DNA of 64,000 bases, taken from Nocardioides acrostichi. GTDB lineage: Bacteria; Actinomycetota; Actinomycetes; Propionibacteriales; Nocardioidaceae. The translations under genes were made by a program, and so were the position numbers. The notes beneath the pieces were generated by a model. That model did no database searches. It saw only the letters and a list, made by a program, of their open reading frames with translations, and was not told where the DNA came from. Where the stretch lies: contig NZ_JADIVZ010000001.1 of NCBI RefSeq assembly GCF_015319165.1, positions 868,001 to 932,000 on the forward strand, in the 5' to 3' direction. The stretch's first letter is position 1. The number at the start of each line of letters is the position of its first letter. Shown here in pieces: positions 16,790-25,219 of this stretch.

Positions 16790-17392
16790 TCACCCGCGCC
16801 AGCCGCCGCAAGACGCCACGAGCGCGTCGGCGACCCGCTCGGCGTCCGCCTGCGCGACGTCATCGGGGTACTCGGGCAGCAGGTCGTCCCAGACGACCAT
16901 CCAGGAGCCGAACAGCTGGGCCTGGCCCTCGGGGCGGGCGAAGAGCCAGAGGTGCAGGTGGGCGCCGCCGTCGCCGAGCCGGTAGGTGTGGCAGCGGGCG
17001 ATGTGCGGCAGCGCCTCGACGTGCCGGGTCAGGTGCACGTCGAGCACCCCGAGCTCGGCGGCCATCTCGTCGCTCAGCTCGTCCATGTCGTAGTGGTCGC
17101 GCGGGTGCAGGATCAGCACCAGGGGCACACCGACGCCGTCGATCCGGGTCAGCCGCCACCGCTCGTTGAGCCAGAGCCCCTCGTCGCGCCGCTCGCACGA
17201 TCGACACGACGACGCGTCGTCGCCGTGGCGCGGCGGCTCGGGCAGCACCGGTGGTTGGAGACGGGATACCACGAGGCCGTCGGGCTCGAAGGGGCTGATC
17301 TCCCAACCGGTCATCCGGGCCAGCGGCAACCGCCGCTCCGCGTCGGTGGCCGCGAGGGCGTGTGCATAGAACTCGTCCGGACTCAGGGGCAT
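16790..17392 (-). CDS. HIT-like domain protein
   Basis: A 200-residue protein. The C-terminal half contains IARCHTYRLGDGGAHLHLWLFARPEG, which resembles the HIT (histidine triad) nucleotide-binding loop with HxHxW instead of the full HxHxH. A CxxC pair (SCRSCERRDEGLW) in the N-terminal half may bind zinc. A segment PLVLILHPRDHYDMDELSDEMAAELG between them fits a HIT-fold helix. Members hydrolyse or transfer nucleotide phosphoesters, but the altered triad leaves the activity open. It starts four bases downstream of the AlkZ-like gene stop and is likely in its transcript. Confidence 0.72.
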   Translation of the reverse strand: MPLSPDEFYAHALAATDAERRLPLARMTGWEISPFEPDGLVVSRLQPPVLPEPPRHGDDASSCRSCERRDEGLWLNERWRLTRIDGVGVPLVLILHPRDHYDMDELSDEMAAELGVLDVHLTRHVEALPHIARCHTYRLGDGGAHLHLWLFARPEGQAQLFGSWMVVWDDLLPEYPDDVAQADAERVADALVASCGGWRG

Positions 17393-17396
17393 GAGG

Positions 17397-18488
17397 TCAC
17401 AGTAGGGCGGCCACGCGCTCGACCTCGGCCGCCAGCGCCTCGGCGTCCAGCTCCGCCGGCGCGTCGTCGTCCGGCCAGGCCACCACGACCTCACCGGCAC
17501 GTGCCCGCCAGGTGCCGCGCACGACGCCGTCGACGAGCACCAGGTCGGACTTCCTCGTGACCGCGGGCCGCATCATCGGCGGCACCACCAGCTGGTCGTC
17601 GCTGCCCGGACCCATCACCCACGCGTCGTGGCCGGGCAGCAGGCGCACCGCGCGCGACGGCTCGGCCGCCGTCAGGCCATCGGTGTGCTCCGCGAGCGCG
17701 TAGGTCGGTTCGTCGACACCCTCCAAGCGCGCCTGCGCGAGCCGATCGCCGAGTCCGGCCAGCCAGCGCTCGATGTTCTGACGACCCGCGCTCAGCCCCG
17801 CGCCGAGCCAGTGGTGGATGTTCGCGCGCGACGCGGGTCCGAACGCACCGAGGTACGCGACCACGCAGTGCGGCCCCGCCTCATCGAGATCCCAGATACC
17901 CCGCCAACCTCTCACGTGGTCGAGGGACCGCAGCGTCGCGCGACCCTCACGCGGTGGCCCGAAACAGCAGGCGCCCTGCCAGAAGAAGGGCTTGACCAGC
18001 GTGCCGTAGTCGCCCTCGAACGTGGCGCGCAGGTGGGCGAACCGGCGGTGCGCGGTGAGCGCCGCGCCCAGCTCGCCGAACGTGACCGGACCGTCCGCGA
18101 CCGCGGCCCGCACGGCGTCGAGCAGCGGCGGCCAGTCGTCGGCCTCGAGGCGATAGTGCTCACGCCAGCTCTTCAGCTCCCACTGACGGCCGGCGCCGCG
18201 CACCGCCAGCCACGCGCCGGCGTCGTCGGGTGCCATCACGTGCACCGCGCCGCGGAAGGCGAAGGCCTGCACGACGTCGCCGTCCGCGATCGCCGTGGCC
18301 AGCTCGCCGGCCTGAGAGCCGGTTCGCCGCACGCGGACTGCCAGCTCGGCCTTGGCGGCGTCCATGGTCGGGACGCCGGTGAGCCGCCGCACCACCTCGG
18401 TCACCGAGGCACCACCGACGGGGTCGAGCAGGTGACGCTCGAGGCGCCACGAGCGAGCGGCCCCGCGGGAGACGCTGAGCGCGGCCAT
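17397..18488 (-). CDS. Winged-helix DNA-binding protein, AlkZ-like DNA glycosylase family (HTH_42)
   Basis: A 363-residue protein of the HTH_42 superfamily. The N-terminal LERHLLDP and SVTEVVRRLTGVPTMDAAKAELAVRVR match the first winged helix. The middle FAFRGAVHVMAPDDAGAWLAV and the later RLLPGHDAWVMGPGSDDQLV with TRKSDLVLVDGVVRGTW are typical of this group. Some members (AlkZ, AlkX) unhook interstrand crosslinks or excise alkylated bases. The catalytic QxQ/QxD motif of AlkZ is not obvious here, so repair activity is inferred from the fold only. Neighbouring small enzymes are on the same strand. Confidence 0.8.
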   Translation of the reverse strand: MAALSVSRGAARSWRLERHLLDPVGGASVTEVVRRLTGVPTMDAAKAELAVRVRRTGSQAGELATAIADGDVVQAFAFRGAVHVMAPDDAGAWLAVRGAGRQWELKSWREHYRLEADDWPPLLDAVRAAVADGPVTFGELGAALTAHRRFAHLRATFEGDYGTLVKPFFWQGACCFGPPREGRATLRSLDHVRGWRGIWDLDEAGPHCVVAYLGAFGPASRANIHHWLGAGLSAGRQNIERWLAGLGDRLAQARLEGVDEPTYALAEHTDGLTAAEPSRAVRLLPGHDAWVMGPGSDDQLVVPPMMRPAVTRKSDLVLVDGVVRGTWRARAGEVVVAWPDDDAPAELDAEALAAEVERVAALL

Positions 18489-18494
18489 GGTCGC

Positions 18495-19022
18495 TCAGCC
18501 GCCGGGCGGCACGAGCTGACCGCGGAAGACGTCCCAGTGCGAGCCGTCGAGCAGCTCGCGTGCGAGGTCGAGGTGGCCGACGTGGGTGGCGACCTCGACG
18601 AGCAGGTGCGTGATGACCTGCTCGTTGGTCTCCAGCCGCCAGGTGCCGAACAGGTTCTCCGGCCACCACGCGGGTGCGGCGCCCAGGTCGAGGTCGGTGA
18701 GGACCGCCTGCGCGGCGGCCGACTCCGCGGCGTAGGAATCGCGGGCCTCGGCGATGGTCGCGGGCGCGGCGTTCTCGGCGTCCGGGGCGCAGCGCGCGAT
18801 GGCGGCGGGGTCACCGGCGATCACGGCGGCGGTCCACAACAGCAGGTTGTCGACCGCGAGGTGGTGCAGCATCCAGGGCATGGTCCAGCCGGAGGGGACG
18901 ACGCTGCTGGCCGCGTGCTCCTCGTCGAGCCCGGCCGTTACGCCGAGCACGTGCCGGTCGAGTCCGGCGAGGTGGGCGGCGAGCAGTTCGGCGGTGCTGG
19001 GCGGGTTGTTGCCTCGACTCAT
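18495..19022 (-). CDS. DinB/DUF664-type four-helix protein
   Basis: A 175-residue helical protein. Spaced histidines in PWMLHHLAVDNLLLW and ITHLLVEVATHVGHLDLARELLDG match the metal-binding pattern of the DinB/YfiT (DUF664) superfamily, which includes mycothiol-dependent enzymes in actinobacteria. The nearby SigR/RsrA system makes a mycothiol-dependent role plausible, but no substrate is evident. The ATG at 19022 is used. It lies seven bases upstream of the AlkZ-like gene. Confidence 0.85.
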   Translation of the reverse strand: MSRGNNPPSTAELLAAHLAGLDRHVLGVTAGLDEEHAASSVVPSGWTMPWMLHHLAVDNLLLWTAAVIAGDPAAIARCAPDAENAAPATIAEARDSYAAESAAAQAVLTDLDLGAAPAWWPENLFGTWRLETNEQVITHLLVEVATHVGHLDLARELLDGSHWDVFRGQLVPPGG

Positions 19023-19074
19023 GGGTCTCCTCTCGGTGTCGTGCGTGGGTACGGACGGGTGTCGACGCCGGAAC

Positions 19075-19467
19075 TCATCGCAGCCGCGACACGAACCGTT
19101 CGACGTCCACGATCACACGGGTGACCTCGCCGGTGGCGACGACTGCGCCCGCCCTGCCAACCGGTGAGTCGCGGGTGTGCCTGGCGCCGACGGTGAACCG
19201 GCGCAGCCGACCGTCGATGTGCATCACCGATGCGGTGACCTCGAGCCGTGCGCCCACCGGGCTGGGTGCCTGGTGCTCGATCGCCACCCGGGTGCCCACC
19301 GAGCTCTCGCCCTCGCGCAGGTCGGACTCGAGTGCCGCGCACGTGGCGGCCTCGCACCAGGCCAGCAGCCGAGGCGTGCCGAGCACCGGCAGGCTGCCCG
19401 AGCCGACGGCCAGCGCCGTGTCGTCGTCGGTGACCGTGAACGTGAGGGTGGCGGTCGAGTCGCTCAC
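19075..19467 (-). CDS. Thioesterase-family hotdog-fold protein (FlK-like)
   Basis: A 130-residue protein with the single-hotdog pattern of fluoroacetyl-CoA thioesterase-like proteins. SLPVLGTPRLLAWCEAATCAALE is the central helix region and VGTRVAIEHQAPSPVGARLEVTASVMHIDGRLRRFTV the following beta sheet. The His in IEHQAPSPVG corresponds to the conserved His of this family. It probably hydrolyses an acyl-CoA. The GTG start overlaps the GNAT stop (GTGA), so both are coupled. Confidence 0.85.
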   Translation of the reverse strand: MSDSTATLTFTVTDDDTALAVGSGSLPVLGTPRLLAWCEAATCAALESDLREGESSVGTRVAIEHQAPSPVGARLEVTASVMHIDGRLRRFTVGARHTRDSPVGRAGAVVATGEVTRVIVDVERFVSRLR

Positions 19468-19943
19468 AGCTGCCTCCCGAAGGCGATGAGGTGTACGTCG
19501 GGCAGAGGTGACCAGTCGCGCTCCGGCAGCCGGACGAACCCGTGGCGCTCGTAGAGCCGGTGGGCGCTGTGCATCGCGGGCAGCGACGACAGCACGATGG
19601 AGCGACACCCAGAGGCTCGGCTGTGGTCGAGCACGTGACTCAGCAGGGCGGCGCCGACACCGCGGCCCTGCGCGTCGGGAGCCACCGCCAGCATCCGGAA
19701 CTCGGCCTCGCCGTCGCGGGCGAGTTCGCGCCATGGCGAGCCGGGTGGGCAGGTGGTGACGCAGCCAGCGACCGCCGACTGCTCGGATGCCACCCACAGG
19801 TCCGCGTCTCTGGCGCGGGAGGCCGTGTCGCGGAGCCGGTCGACGTAGGGGTCGGTGGGGCCGTGGGTGAACGGTGCGTAGGCCGCGACCGTCACCTCGG
19901 CCGCGGCCTCGAGGTCGGCGTCCTGGGCCGCGCGGACCTGCAT
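19464..19943 (-). CDS. GNAT family N-acetyltransferase
   Basis: A 159-residue acetyltransferase. EFRMLAVAPDAQGRGVGAALLSHVLDHSRASGC is the acetyl-CoA pyrophosphate loop (QGRGVG), and HSAHRLYERHGFVRLPERDW the conserved C-terminal motif B. The acceptor is not predictable. Its ATG shares one base with the stop of the TPP enzyme gene (TGATG), and its own stop overlaps the thioesterase start, so it is the middle of a tight three-gene unit. Confidence 0.92.
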   Translation of the reverse strand: MQVRAAQDADLEAAAEVTVAAYAPFTHGPTDPYVDRLRDTASRARDADLWVASEQSAVAGCVTTCPPGSPWRELARDGEAEFRMLAVAPDAQGRGVGAALLSHVLDHSRASGCRSIVLSSLPAMHSAHRLYERHGFVRLPERDWSPLPDVHLIAFGRQL

Positions 19944-21667
19944 CAGATTCCGTGGGTGCTGCGCGGGTAGGCGGCCTCGACGTCGGTGATGACGTTGACC
20001 AGGTAGGGCACGTCGGCGGCGAAGGCGCGGTCGAGCGCCGGCCCGATCTGCTGGGGGTCGGTCACCGTCTCACCCGCGCCGCCGAGCGCCCTGACCACGT
20101 CGTCGTAGGGCGTGCGCTGGGCCAGGTCGGCGATCACGTCGTAGCCGTAGAGCATCTGCATGGGGCCCTTCTCCAGCGCCCACGCGGAGTTGTTGCCCAT
20201 CACCATCACCACCGGTAGGCCGTGGCGCACCAGGGTGTCGACGTCCATGAGGGAGAAGCCGGCCGCGCCGTCGCCGAGCAACAGCACCACCTGCGCCGAG
20301 GGCCGCGCGATGCGGGCGGCGATGGCCGCGCCCAGCCCGGCGCCGAGGCAGCCGTAGGGGCCGGGATCGAGCCAGCCGCCGGGTCGCTTCGGCTCGACGT
20401 ACTTGCCGGCGAAGGAGACGAAGTCGCCGCCGTCGCCGATGACGACCGCGTCGTCGGCCAGCCGCGGTACGAGTTCGCCGTAGATGCGGGCCGGGTGCAC
20501 GGGGTCGGCCTCGGCCCGCAGCAGGTCGGCGTCGCGCTCGGCAGCGGCGAGCACGGCCCGCCGGAGTTCGTCGGACCACGGGGCGTACGAGCGCTGACCC
20601 TGCCGCTCCACCGCCTCCTGGAGGCCGGCGAGACAGGACGTGAGGTCGCCGGAGACGGACGCCGCGAGAGCGGCGTGCGCGGCGATCTGGCCGGGGGAGT
20701 CCGCGATGTGCACGACCTGCGCCGGGGTGGCGCTCGCCCCGTCCTTCGACCCGGTACCGCCGAAGACGCCGTACCCGAGCCGGAAGTCCAGCGGGGTGCC
20801 GACCACGATCACCAGGTCGGCGCCGTTCAGCGCTCGGCCGCGGGCCTTGGTGACCAGCAGCGGGTGCCCACCGGGCACCACACCGCGGCCCATGCCGTTG
20901 GTGATCGCCGGGATGCCCAGCGCCTCGACCAGGTCGAGGGCTGCTCCCTCGGCGCGGTCGGCCCACACGTCGGTGCCCAAGATCACGACCGGTCGCTCGG
21001 CCCGAGTGAGCAGCCGGGCGATGTCATCGATCGCGTCGGTGTCGGGAGCGGCCCCCCGCGGCCGGTCGGCCTCGGGGGCGAGCACCGAGGAGGTGCCGAA
21101 GAGTTCGTCCATCGGCACGTCGACGAACACCGGGCCGCGGTGCGAGGAGCCGGCGACGGTGAACGCCTCGTGGAGACCCGGCACCACGTCGTCGGCGGTC
21201 ATCAGCGTGCGGGCGAGCTTCGAGACCGGTGCCACGATGGGCGGCTGGTCGAGCTCTTGGAGCGCACCGGTGCCCCACCGGTTCTGTGGCGACCGCCCGC
21301 CCACGACCACCATCGGCGAACCGGCGAACTGCGCCTGCGCGATGGCGCTGACGCCGTTGGTGACACCGGGCCCCGCGGTCAGGGCGGCGAGCCCGGGTGT
21401 ACGGGTCAGTTTGCCGGTGGCCTCGGCCGCGAACGCCGCGGTCTGCTCGTGCCGTACGTCGAGCAGCCGCATGGGCGGCTCCGCCTTCACCGCCCCGTCG
21501 TAGAGCGGGAAGACGTGCGCACCCGACAGCGTGAAGAGCGTCTCGACGCCGTGAGCGCGCGCCACCTCGACCGCACCGTGCCCCACGGGCCGTGCAGCCG
21601 CCGCGCTGCCGCCGTCCGCCGGGCTGCCGTCGACGCCCGTGACGCTGTCTGACCTGACCTCACTCAT
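19943..21667 (-). CDS. Thiamine pyrophosphate-dependent enzyme, acetolactate-synthase-like
   Basis: A 574-residue TPP enzyme with the three domains of the acetolactate synthase family. The N-terminal Pyr domain has LDVRHEQTAAFAAEATGKL with the catalytic Glu, the middle domain has VVGTPLDFRLGYGVFGG, and the C-terminal PP domain has GDGAAGFSLMDVDTLVRHG with the Mg/TPP GDG motif and a downstream NNSAWALEKGP. Family members decarboxylate 2-oxo acids or cleave 2-hydroxyacyl-CoA. No small regulatory subunit lies next to it, so it is not a standard ilvB. Co-expression with a GNAT and a hotdog thioesterase hints at acyl-CoA chemistry. The ATG at 21667 is used. Confidence 0.86.
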   Translation of the reverse strand: MSEVRSDSVTGVDGSPADGGSAAAARPVGHGAVEVARAHGVETLFTLSGAHVFPLYDGAVKAEPPMRLLDVRHEQTAAFAAEATGKLTRTPGLAALTAGPGVTNGVSAIAQAQFAGSPMVVVGGRSPQNRWGTGALQELDQPPIVAPVSKLARTLMTADDVVPGLHEAFTVAGSSHRGPVFVDVPMDELFGTSSVLAPEADRPRGAAPDTDAIDDIARLLTRAERPVVILGTDVWADRAEGAALDLVEALGIPAITNGMGRGVVPGGHPLLVTKARGRALNGADLVIVVGTPLDFRLGYGVFGGTGSKDGASATPAQVVHIADSPGQIAAHAALAASVSGDLTSCLAGLQEAVERQGQRSYAPWSDELRRAVLAAAERDADLLRAEADPVHPARIYGELVPRLADDAVVIGDGGDFVSFAGKYVEPKRPGGWLDPGPYGCLGAGLGAAIAARIARPSAQVVLLLGDGAAGFSLMDVDTLVRHGLPVVMVMGNNSAWALEKGPMQMLYGYDVIADLAQRTPYDDVVRALGGAGETVTDPQQIGPALDRAFAADVPYLVNVITDVEAAYPRSTHGI

Positions 21668-21730
21668 GCTGCGCACCGTACCCCCGCGCCCACGCCGACG
21701 GGTCACGTGAAACTGGCGCCGGGTCAGTGG

Positions 21731-22627
21731 CTACGCGGTGGGGCCCAGGGCCCAGGGGGTGCTGCGTCGCAGTGCGTCCACGAGCACCAGCACGAGGTCG
21801 CCGCGCACCTCGGGTGGCCGGGGCCCGATGGCCAGGCGCAGGTAGAGGGCGCGCAGGAACGCCTCGGCGTTGTGGGTGGCCGCGTAGGGGTCGGCGCCGG
21901 TGTCCTCGACCGATGCCGGGTCCATGGTCGCGGCGGTGAGCAGTCGCTCGATCCAGGGTTCGAGCACGCTCATCGGCACCAGGTCGCGGCGCAGGACGGC
22001 GAGCACCGAGCCCGCGAGCCGGTCCGGCTCGCCTGCGGTCCAGCGCTGCTCGGTGCTGGTGATGGCCAGGTCGGCGACGACGTCGAGCAGGACGGTGAGC
22101 TCGGGGGTACCGAGGTGTCGCGACGCCGCCAGGGCGGCCAGCGCGTCGGCCCCGTGAGCGACCGCGTGCGCCCAGCCCTTGCCGGGCACCCAGCCACGCT
22201 GGTCGGTCTCGCCGAGCAGCCACGTGACCAGCCGGTCGCCCCAGCCCAGCACCGTGGTGTCGGGCAGCACGGAGACGGCATTGTCGCGCTCGATGCACAC
22301 GCCCAGCACGAGCGCCGAGAACGAGCGGCGGAACACGGCGTCCGGGCCCGTCGGCCCCAGCGACGCGTCGTCGCCGCGTACCCGGCGTCCACCGCCGAGG
22401 CCCCGGGAGAGCCCGGTCGTCATGCCGTCGCCGAGCCCGGCGAGCAGGTCGTCGTAGACGCCTCGCTCGATCCAGGTCGCCAGCGTGGGCAGGGCGATGT
22501 CGTCGCGCAGGAGTGGATCGGTGTCTCCGAGCATGCGCGTGAGCTCGGCCGTCAGGTCCCCGAGAGGGCGGTCGGTGGGCACCGACATGTCGTCGGCGAT
22601 CACCTGTTCCCAGTAGCTGCCCGCCAT
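21731..22627 (-). CDS. DUF2785 domain-containing protein
   Basis: A 298-residue, helix-rich protein. Recognisable segments are YWEQVIADDM..LTAELTRMLGDTDPLLRDDIALPTLATWIERGVY, RSFSALVLGVCIERDN, RGWVPGKGWAHAVAHGADALAALAASRH and ATHNAEAFLRALYLRL, which match DUF2785. The function is not known. The ATG at 22627 gives MAGSYWEQ; an ATG three codons earlier is possible. It is divergent from pdtaS. Confidence 0.85.
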   Translation of the reverse strand: MAGSYWEQVIADDMSVPTDRPLGDLTAELTRMLGDTDPLLRDDIALPTLATWIERGVYDDLLAGLGDGMTTGLSRGLGGGRRVRGDDASLGPTGPDAVFRRSFSALVLGVCIERDNAVSVLPDTTVLGWGDRLVTWLLGETDQRGWVPGKGWAHAVAHGADALAALAASRHLGTPELTVLLDVVADLAITSTEQRWTAGEPDRLAGSVLAVLRRDLVPMSVLEPWIERLLTAATMDPASVEDTGADPYAATHNAEAFLRALYLRLAIGPRPPEVRGDLVLVLVDALRRSTPWALGPTA

Positions 22628-22729
22628 GGCCAGCATCCTGCCAAATGAGTCTGAGGACGACGAGTGGGGTCTCGGCGTGTGGAGGCCGGTGTGACGAATG
22701 CCCCTGGCCGGCACCACTACGCTGCGCTC

Positions 22730-24217
22730 GTGCCCTCGATGAGCGAGCTCGTGCGCAGCCACACCGACCTCGACGAGAGCGACGTCCGGTGGCTCCAGCT
22801 GCTCCAGGCCGACTGGCAGATCATCGCCGACCTCTCGTTCGCCGACCTCGTGTTGTGGCTGCCCGATCGCGAAGGGCACGGGTTCTGGGCCGGCGGCCAG
22901 ATGCGCCCGACAACGGCGCCGACGGCCTACGTCGACGACGTCGTGGGCACCTTCGTGCCGGTCGGACGCCGCCCTCCGCTCGACGAGGCGCTCGCCACCG
23001 GACGGCTGGTGCGTGAAGGTGAGCCGGAGTGGCGCGACGACGTGCCGGTGCGAGTGGAGGCGATCCCGGTGCGGCACCGCGACAAGGTGGTCGCGGTGGT
23101 GGCCCGTAACACCAACCTGCTCGGCGTGCGGGCTCCCAGCCGGCTGGAGCTCTCCTACCTCCAGGCCGCAGGCGAGCTCACCACGATGATCGCCGAAGGT
23201 CGCTTCCCGGCTCCCGGCCAGCGCAGTGACCACGCGGACTCGCCGCGGGTCGGCGACGGCTTCGTGCGCGTGGACTCCGAGGGGCGGGTCGTCTACGCGA
23301 GCCCGAACGCCCAGTCGGTCTTCCGGCGGCTCGGGCTCTCCGGTGACCTCGCCGGCCACGCGCTCGCCGACCTGACGCGCAGCCTGGTGCCGCCGCGGCG
23401 TCGTCTCGACGAGGAGACGCTCAGCGCGGTGATGGGCGGCCGCGTGCATCGCGACACCGAGCTGTCGGGGGAGTCGGTCTCGCTCATCGCGCGCTCGATC
23501 CCCCTGCGCCCGGGCGGCGAGCACATCGGCGCGCTGGTGCTGGTGCGCGACGTCTCCGACCTGCGTCGTCGCGACCGAGAACTGGTGACCAAGGACGCCA
23601 CGATCCGCGAGATCCACCACCGCGTGAAGAACAACCTCCAGACCGTCGCGGCGCTCTTGCGACTCCAGGCACGCCGTATCGATGCCGTCGAGGCCCGCGC
23701 CGCACTGGAGGAGGCGGTGCGCCGGGTCGGGTCGATCGCCCTGGTGCACGAGACGCTGAGCCAGGCGGTCGAAGAGGACGTCGAGTTCGACGAGATCGCC
23801 GACCGGTTGGGCGTCATGGTGGGCGAGGTGTCCAGCGTCGCCGGACGGGTCAGGGTGCGACGCGAGGGCTCCTTCGGCCGGCTGCTCTCCGAGACCGCGA
23901 CGCCGCTGGCCATGGTGCTCACCGAGGTCATCCAGAACGCGGTCGAGCACGGCTACCCCGGCGAGTCGCCCTCAGGCGCCGACGGCGCAGTGGGCAGCAT
24001 CGTCATGGGCGTGCGGCGAGAGGCCGGACGTCTCCGGCTCGGCGTCGAGGACGACGGCCGCGGGCTGCCGCCGGGCTTCGATCTGGATGCCTCGACGAGC
24101 CTGGGGCTCTCGATCGTGCGCACGCTGGTGGAGTCCGAGCTCGGCGGTCGCCTGGAGATCGGCCGGGTCGCCAGCGGACGAGGCACGCGGGTGGCGATCG
24201 ACCTGCCTTTGGACTGA
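22730..24217 (+). CDS. pdtaS: Sensor histidine kinase PdtaS
   Basis: A 495-residue soluble histidine kinase. Residues 1 to about 165 form a GAF-like sensor domain (VPSMSELVRSHTDLDES; QADWQIIADLSFADLVLW). A PAS domain follows (FVRVDSEGRVVYASPNAQSVF; LVRDVSDLRRRDRELV). The HisKA_2 box EIHHRVKNNLQTVAALLRLQ has the phospho-acceptor histidine near residue 296, and the ATPase domain has VLTEVIQNAVEHGYPG and GVEDDGRGLPPGFD. In mycobacteria PdtaS phosphorylates the RNA-binding antiterminator PdtaR. PdtaR is not in this window. GTG at 22730 is preferred as it matches typical PdtaS starts; ATG at 22739 is the alternative. Confidence 0.93.
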   Translation: MPSMSELVRSHTDLDESDVRWLQLLQADWQIIADLSFADLVLWLPDREGHGFWAGGQMRPTTAPTAYVDDVVGTFVPVGRRPPLDEALATGRLVREGEPEWRDDVPVRVEAIPVRHRDKVVAVVARNTNLLGVRAPSRLELSYLQAAGELTTMIAEGRFPAPGQRSDHADSPRVGDGFVRVDSEGRVVYASPNAQSVFRRLGLSGDLAGHALADLTRSLVPPRRRLDEETLSAVMGGRVHRDTELSGESVSLIARSIPLRPGGEHIGALVLVRDVSDLRRRDRELVTKDATIREIHHRVKNNLQTVAALLRLQARRIDAVEARAALEEAVRRVGSIALVHETLSQAVEEDVEFDEIADRLGVMVGEVSSVAGRVRVRREGSFGRLLSETATPLAMVLTEVIQNAVEHGYPGESPSGADGAVGSIVMGVRREAGRLRLGVEDDGRGLPPGFDLDASTSLGLSIVRTLVESELGGRLEIGRVASGRGTRVAIDLPLD

Positions 24218-24219
24218 GC

Positions 24220-24239
24220 CTGGGACCGTACGTTCCCGG
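24220..24239. terminator. Weak hairpin between pdtaS and whiB1
   Basis: CTGGGACCG (24220-24228) and CGTTCCCGG (24231-24239) form an imperfect stem with one mismatch and one GU pair around a 2-base centre, just after the pdtaS stop. It lies between the convergent pdtaS and whiB1 genes. Confidence 0.35.
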
Positions 24240-24266
24240 GAGGGTCGGTGTGGCTGAGGGGCCGGG

Positions 24267-24518
24267 TCAGGCGCTGCGCACGCGCGATCGGGCGTTACGG
24301 CGCTTGAGTGCGCGACGCTCGTCCTCGCTCAGGCCGCCCCACACCCCATGGTCCTGGCCCGCCTCGAGCGCCCACTGCAAGCACTGCTCGCGCACGTCGC
24401 AGCGGCGGCACACCTGCTTGGCCTCTTCGATCTGGAGGATGGCCGGACCGGTGTTGCCGATCGGGAAGAACAGCTCGGGATCCTCGTCGAGGCAGGCAGA
24501 GCGATGGCGCCAATCCAT
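24267..24518 (-). CDS. whiB1: WhiB family transcriptional regulator WhiB1
   Basis: An 83-residue iron-sulfur regulator. Cysteines at 9, 37, 40 and 46 are spaced to hold the [4Fe-4S] cluster, the GVWGGLSEDERRALKRRNAR segment contains the G[V/I]WGG turn and a basic DNA-contact tail, and MDWRHRSACLDEDPELFFPIG matches the WhiB1 start. WhiB1 binds the SigA region 4 and reacts with nitric oxide in mycobacteria. The gene is convergent with pdtaS, the same neighbour as in M. tuberculosis. The ATG at 24518 is fixed by Trp3 and Cys9. Confidence 0.95.
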   Translation of the reverse strand: MDWRHRSACLDEDPELFFPIGNTGPAILQIEEAKQVCRRCDVREQCLQWALEAGQDHGVWGGLSEDERRALKRRNARSRVRSA

Positions 24519-24794
24519 GGCCGGGATGGTCCTTCTTTCCTTTCGGATGCGTGCACGCCTCCCGGGGGAGAGGCATGATGTGCGCGCGTGCGGTGGGCAC
24601 AGCGATAGGCGGCTTCGACGAGCGCGAAACCCCAGCGTGGCAACAATCCCGCAACAAGACAACCCTTTCGGGGGGCTGGGCCGGGTTTGCTATGTCACAC
24701 GCGCCGCGCCACCGCGACCCGTGCCGGTCGTGGTAGCGAGCACGCGCAGCCACGGGCGGTCGGCTCCAGACGAGGATGCCCTACCCTCGGGCCG

Positions 24795-25190
24795 GTGGAC
24801 CAGCCCAGCCCCTCCTTGTCGCCCCGACGCCCGGCCCCGCTGAGCGTCGCGGCCTCGCTCGGCTTCGTCGAGGGGGTCGTGCTCGTCGCGGTGGCCGTGC
24901 TCGAGGCCCTCTCGATCGAGCGCGACCGACTCTCACTCGGGCTCTCCACCGCGGTGTTCTTCGCGATCGTGGCGGTGGCCCTGCTGGCCTGCGCGGGCGC
25001 CCTGTGGAGGCTGCACCCCTGGGCGCGCGGGCCGTTGCTGCTCACGCAGCTCATGGCGCTGGGCCTGGCCTGGAACCTGCGCGGTGCACCGGTGGTCGCG
25101 GTCATGCTCGTGGTCACCGCGCTCGTGGCCCTGGCCGGGCTGCTGCACCCCGACACGATGCGCGCCCTGGAACGCGACCGAGAGGTCTGA
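24795..25190 (+). CDS. Small polytopic membrane protein
   Basis: A 131-residue protein with four hydrophobic segments: LGFVEGVVLVAVAVLEAL, LSTAVFFAIVAVALLACAGALW, LLLTQLMALGLAWNL and VVAVMLVVTALVALAGLLH. The N terminus is rich in Pro and Ser (DQPSPSLSPRRPAP). No family is recognised with confidence; similar small membrane proteins are common in actinobacteria. The GTG at 24795 directly precedes the open frame. It converges on sigF. Confidence 0.7.
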   Translation: MDQPSPSLSPRRPAPLSVAASLGFVEGVVLVAVAVLEALSIERDRLSLGLSTAVFFAIVAVALLACAGALWRLHPWARGPLLLTQLMALGLAWNLRGAPVVAVMLVVTALVALAGLLHPDTMRALERDREV

Positions 25191-25219
25191 CTGCATCCGG
25201 GTCGTGCGCGGGCGTGGCG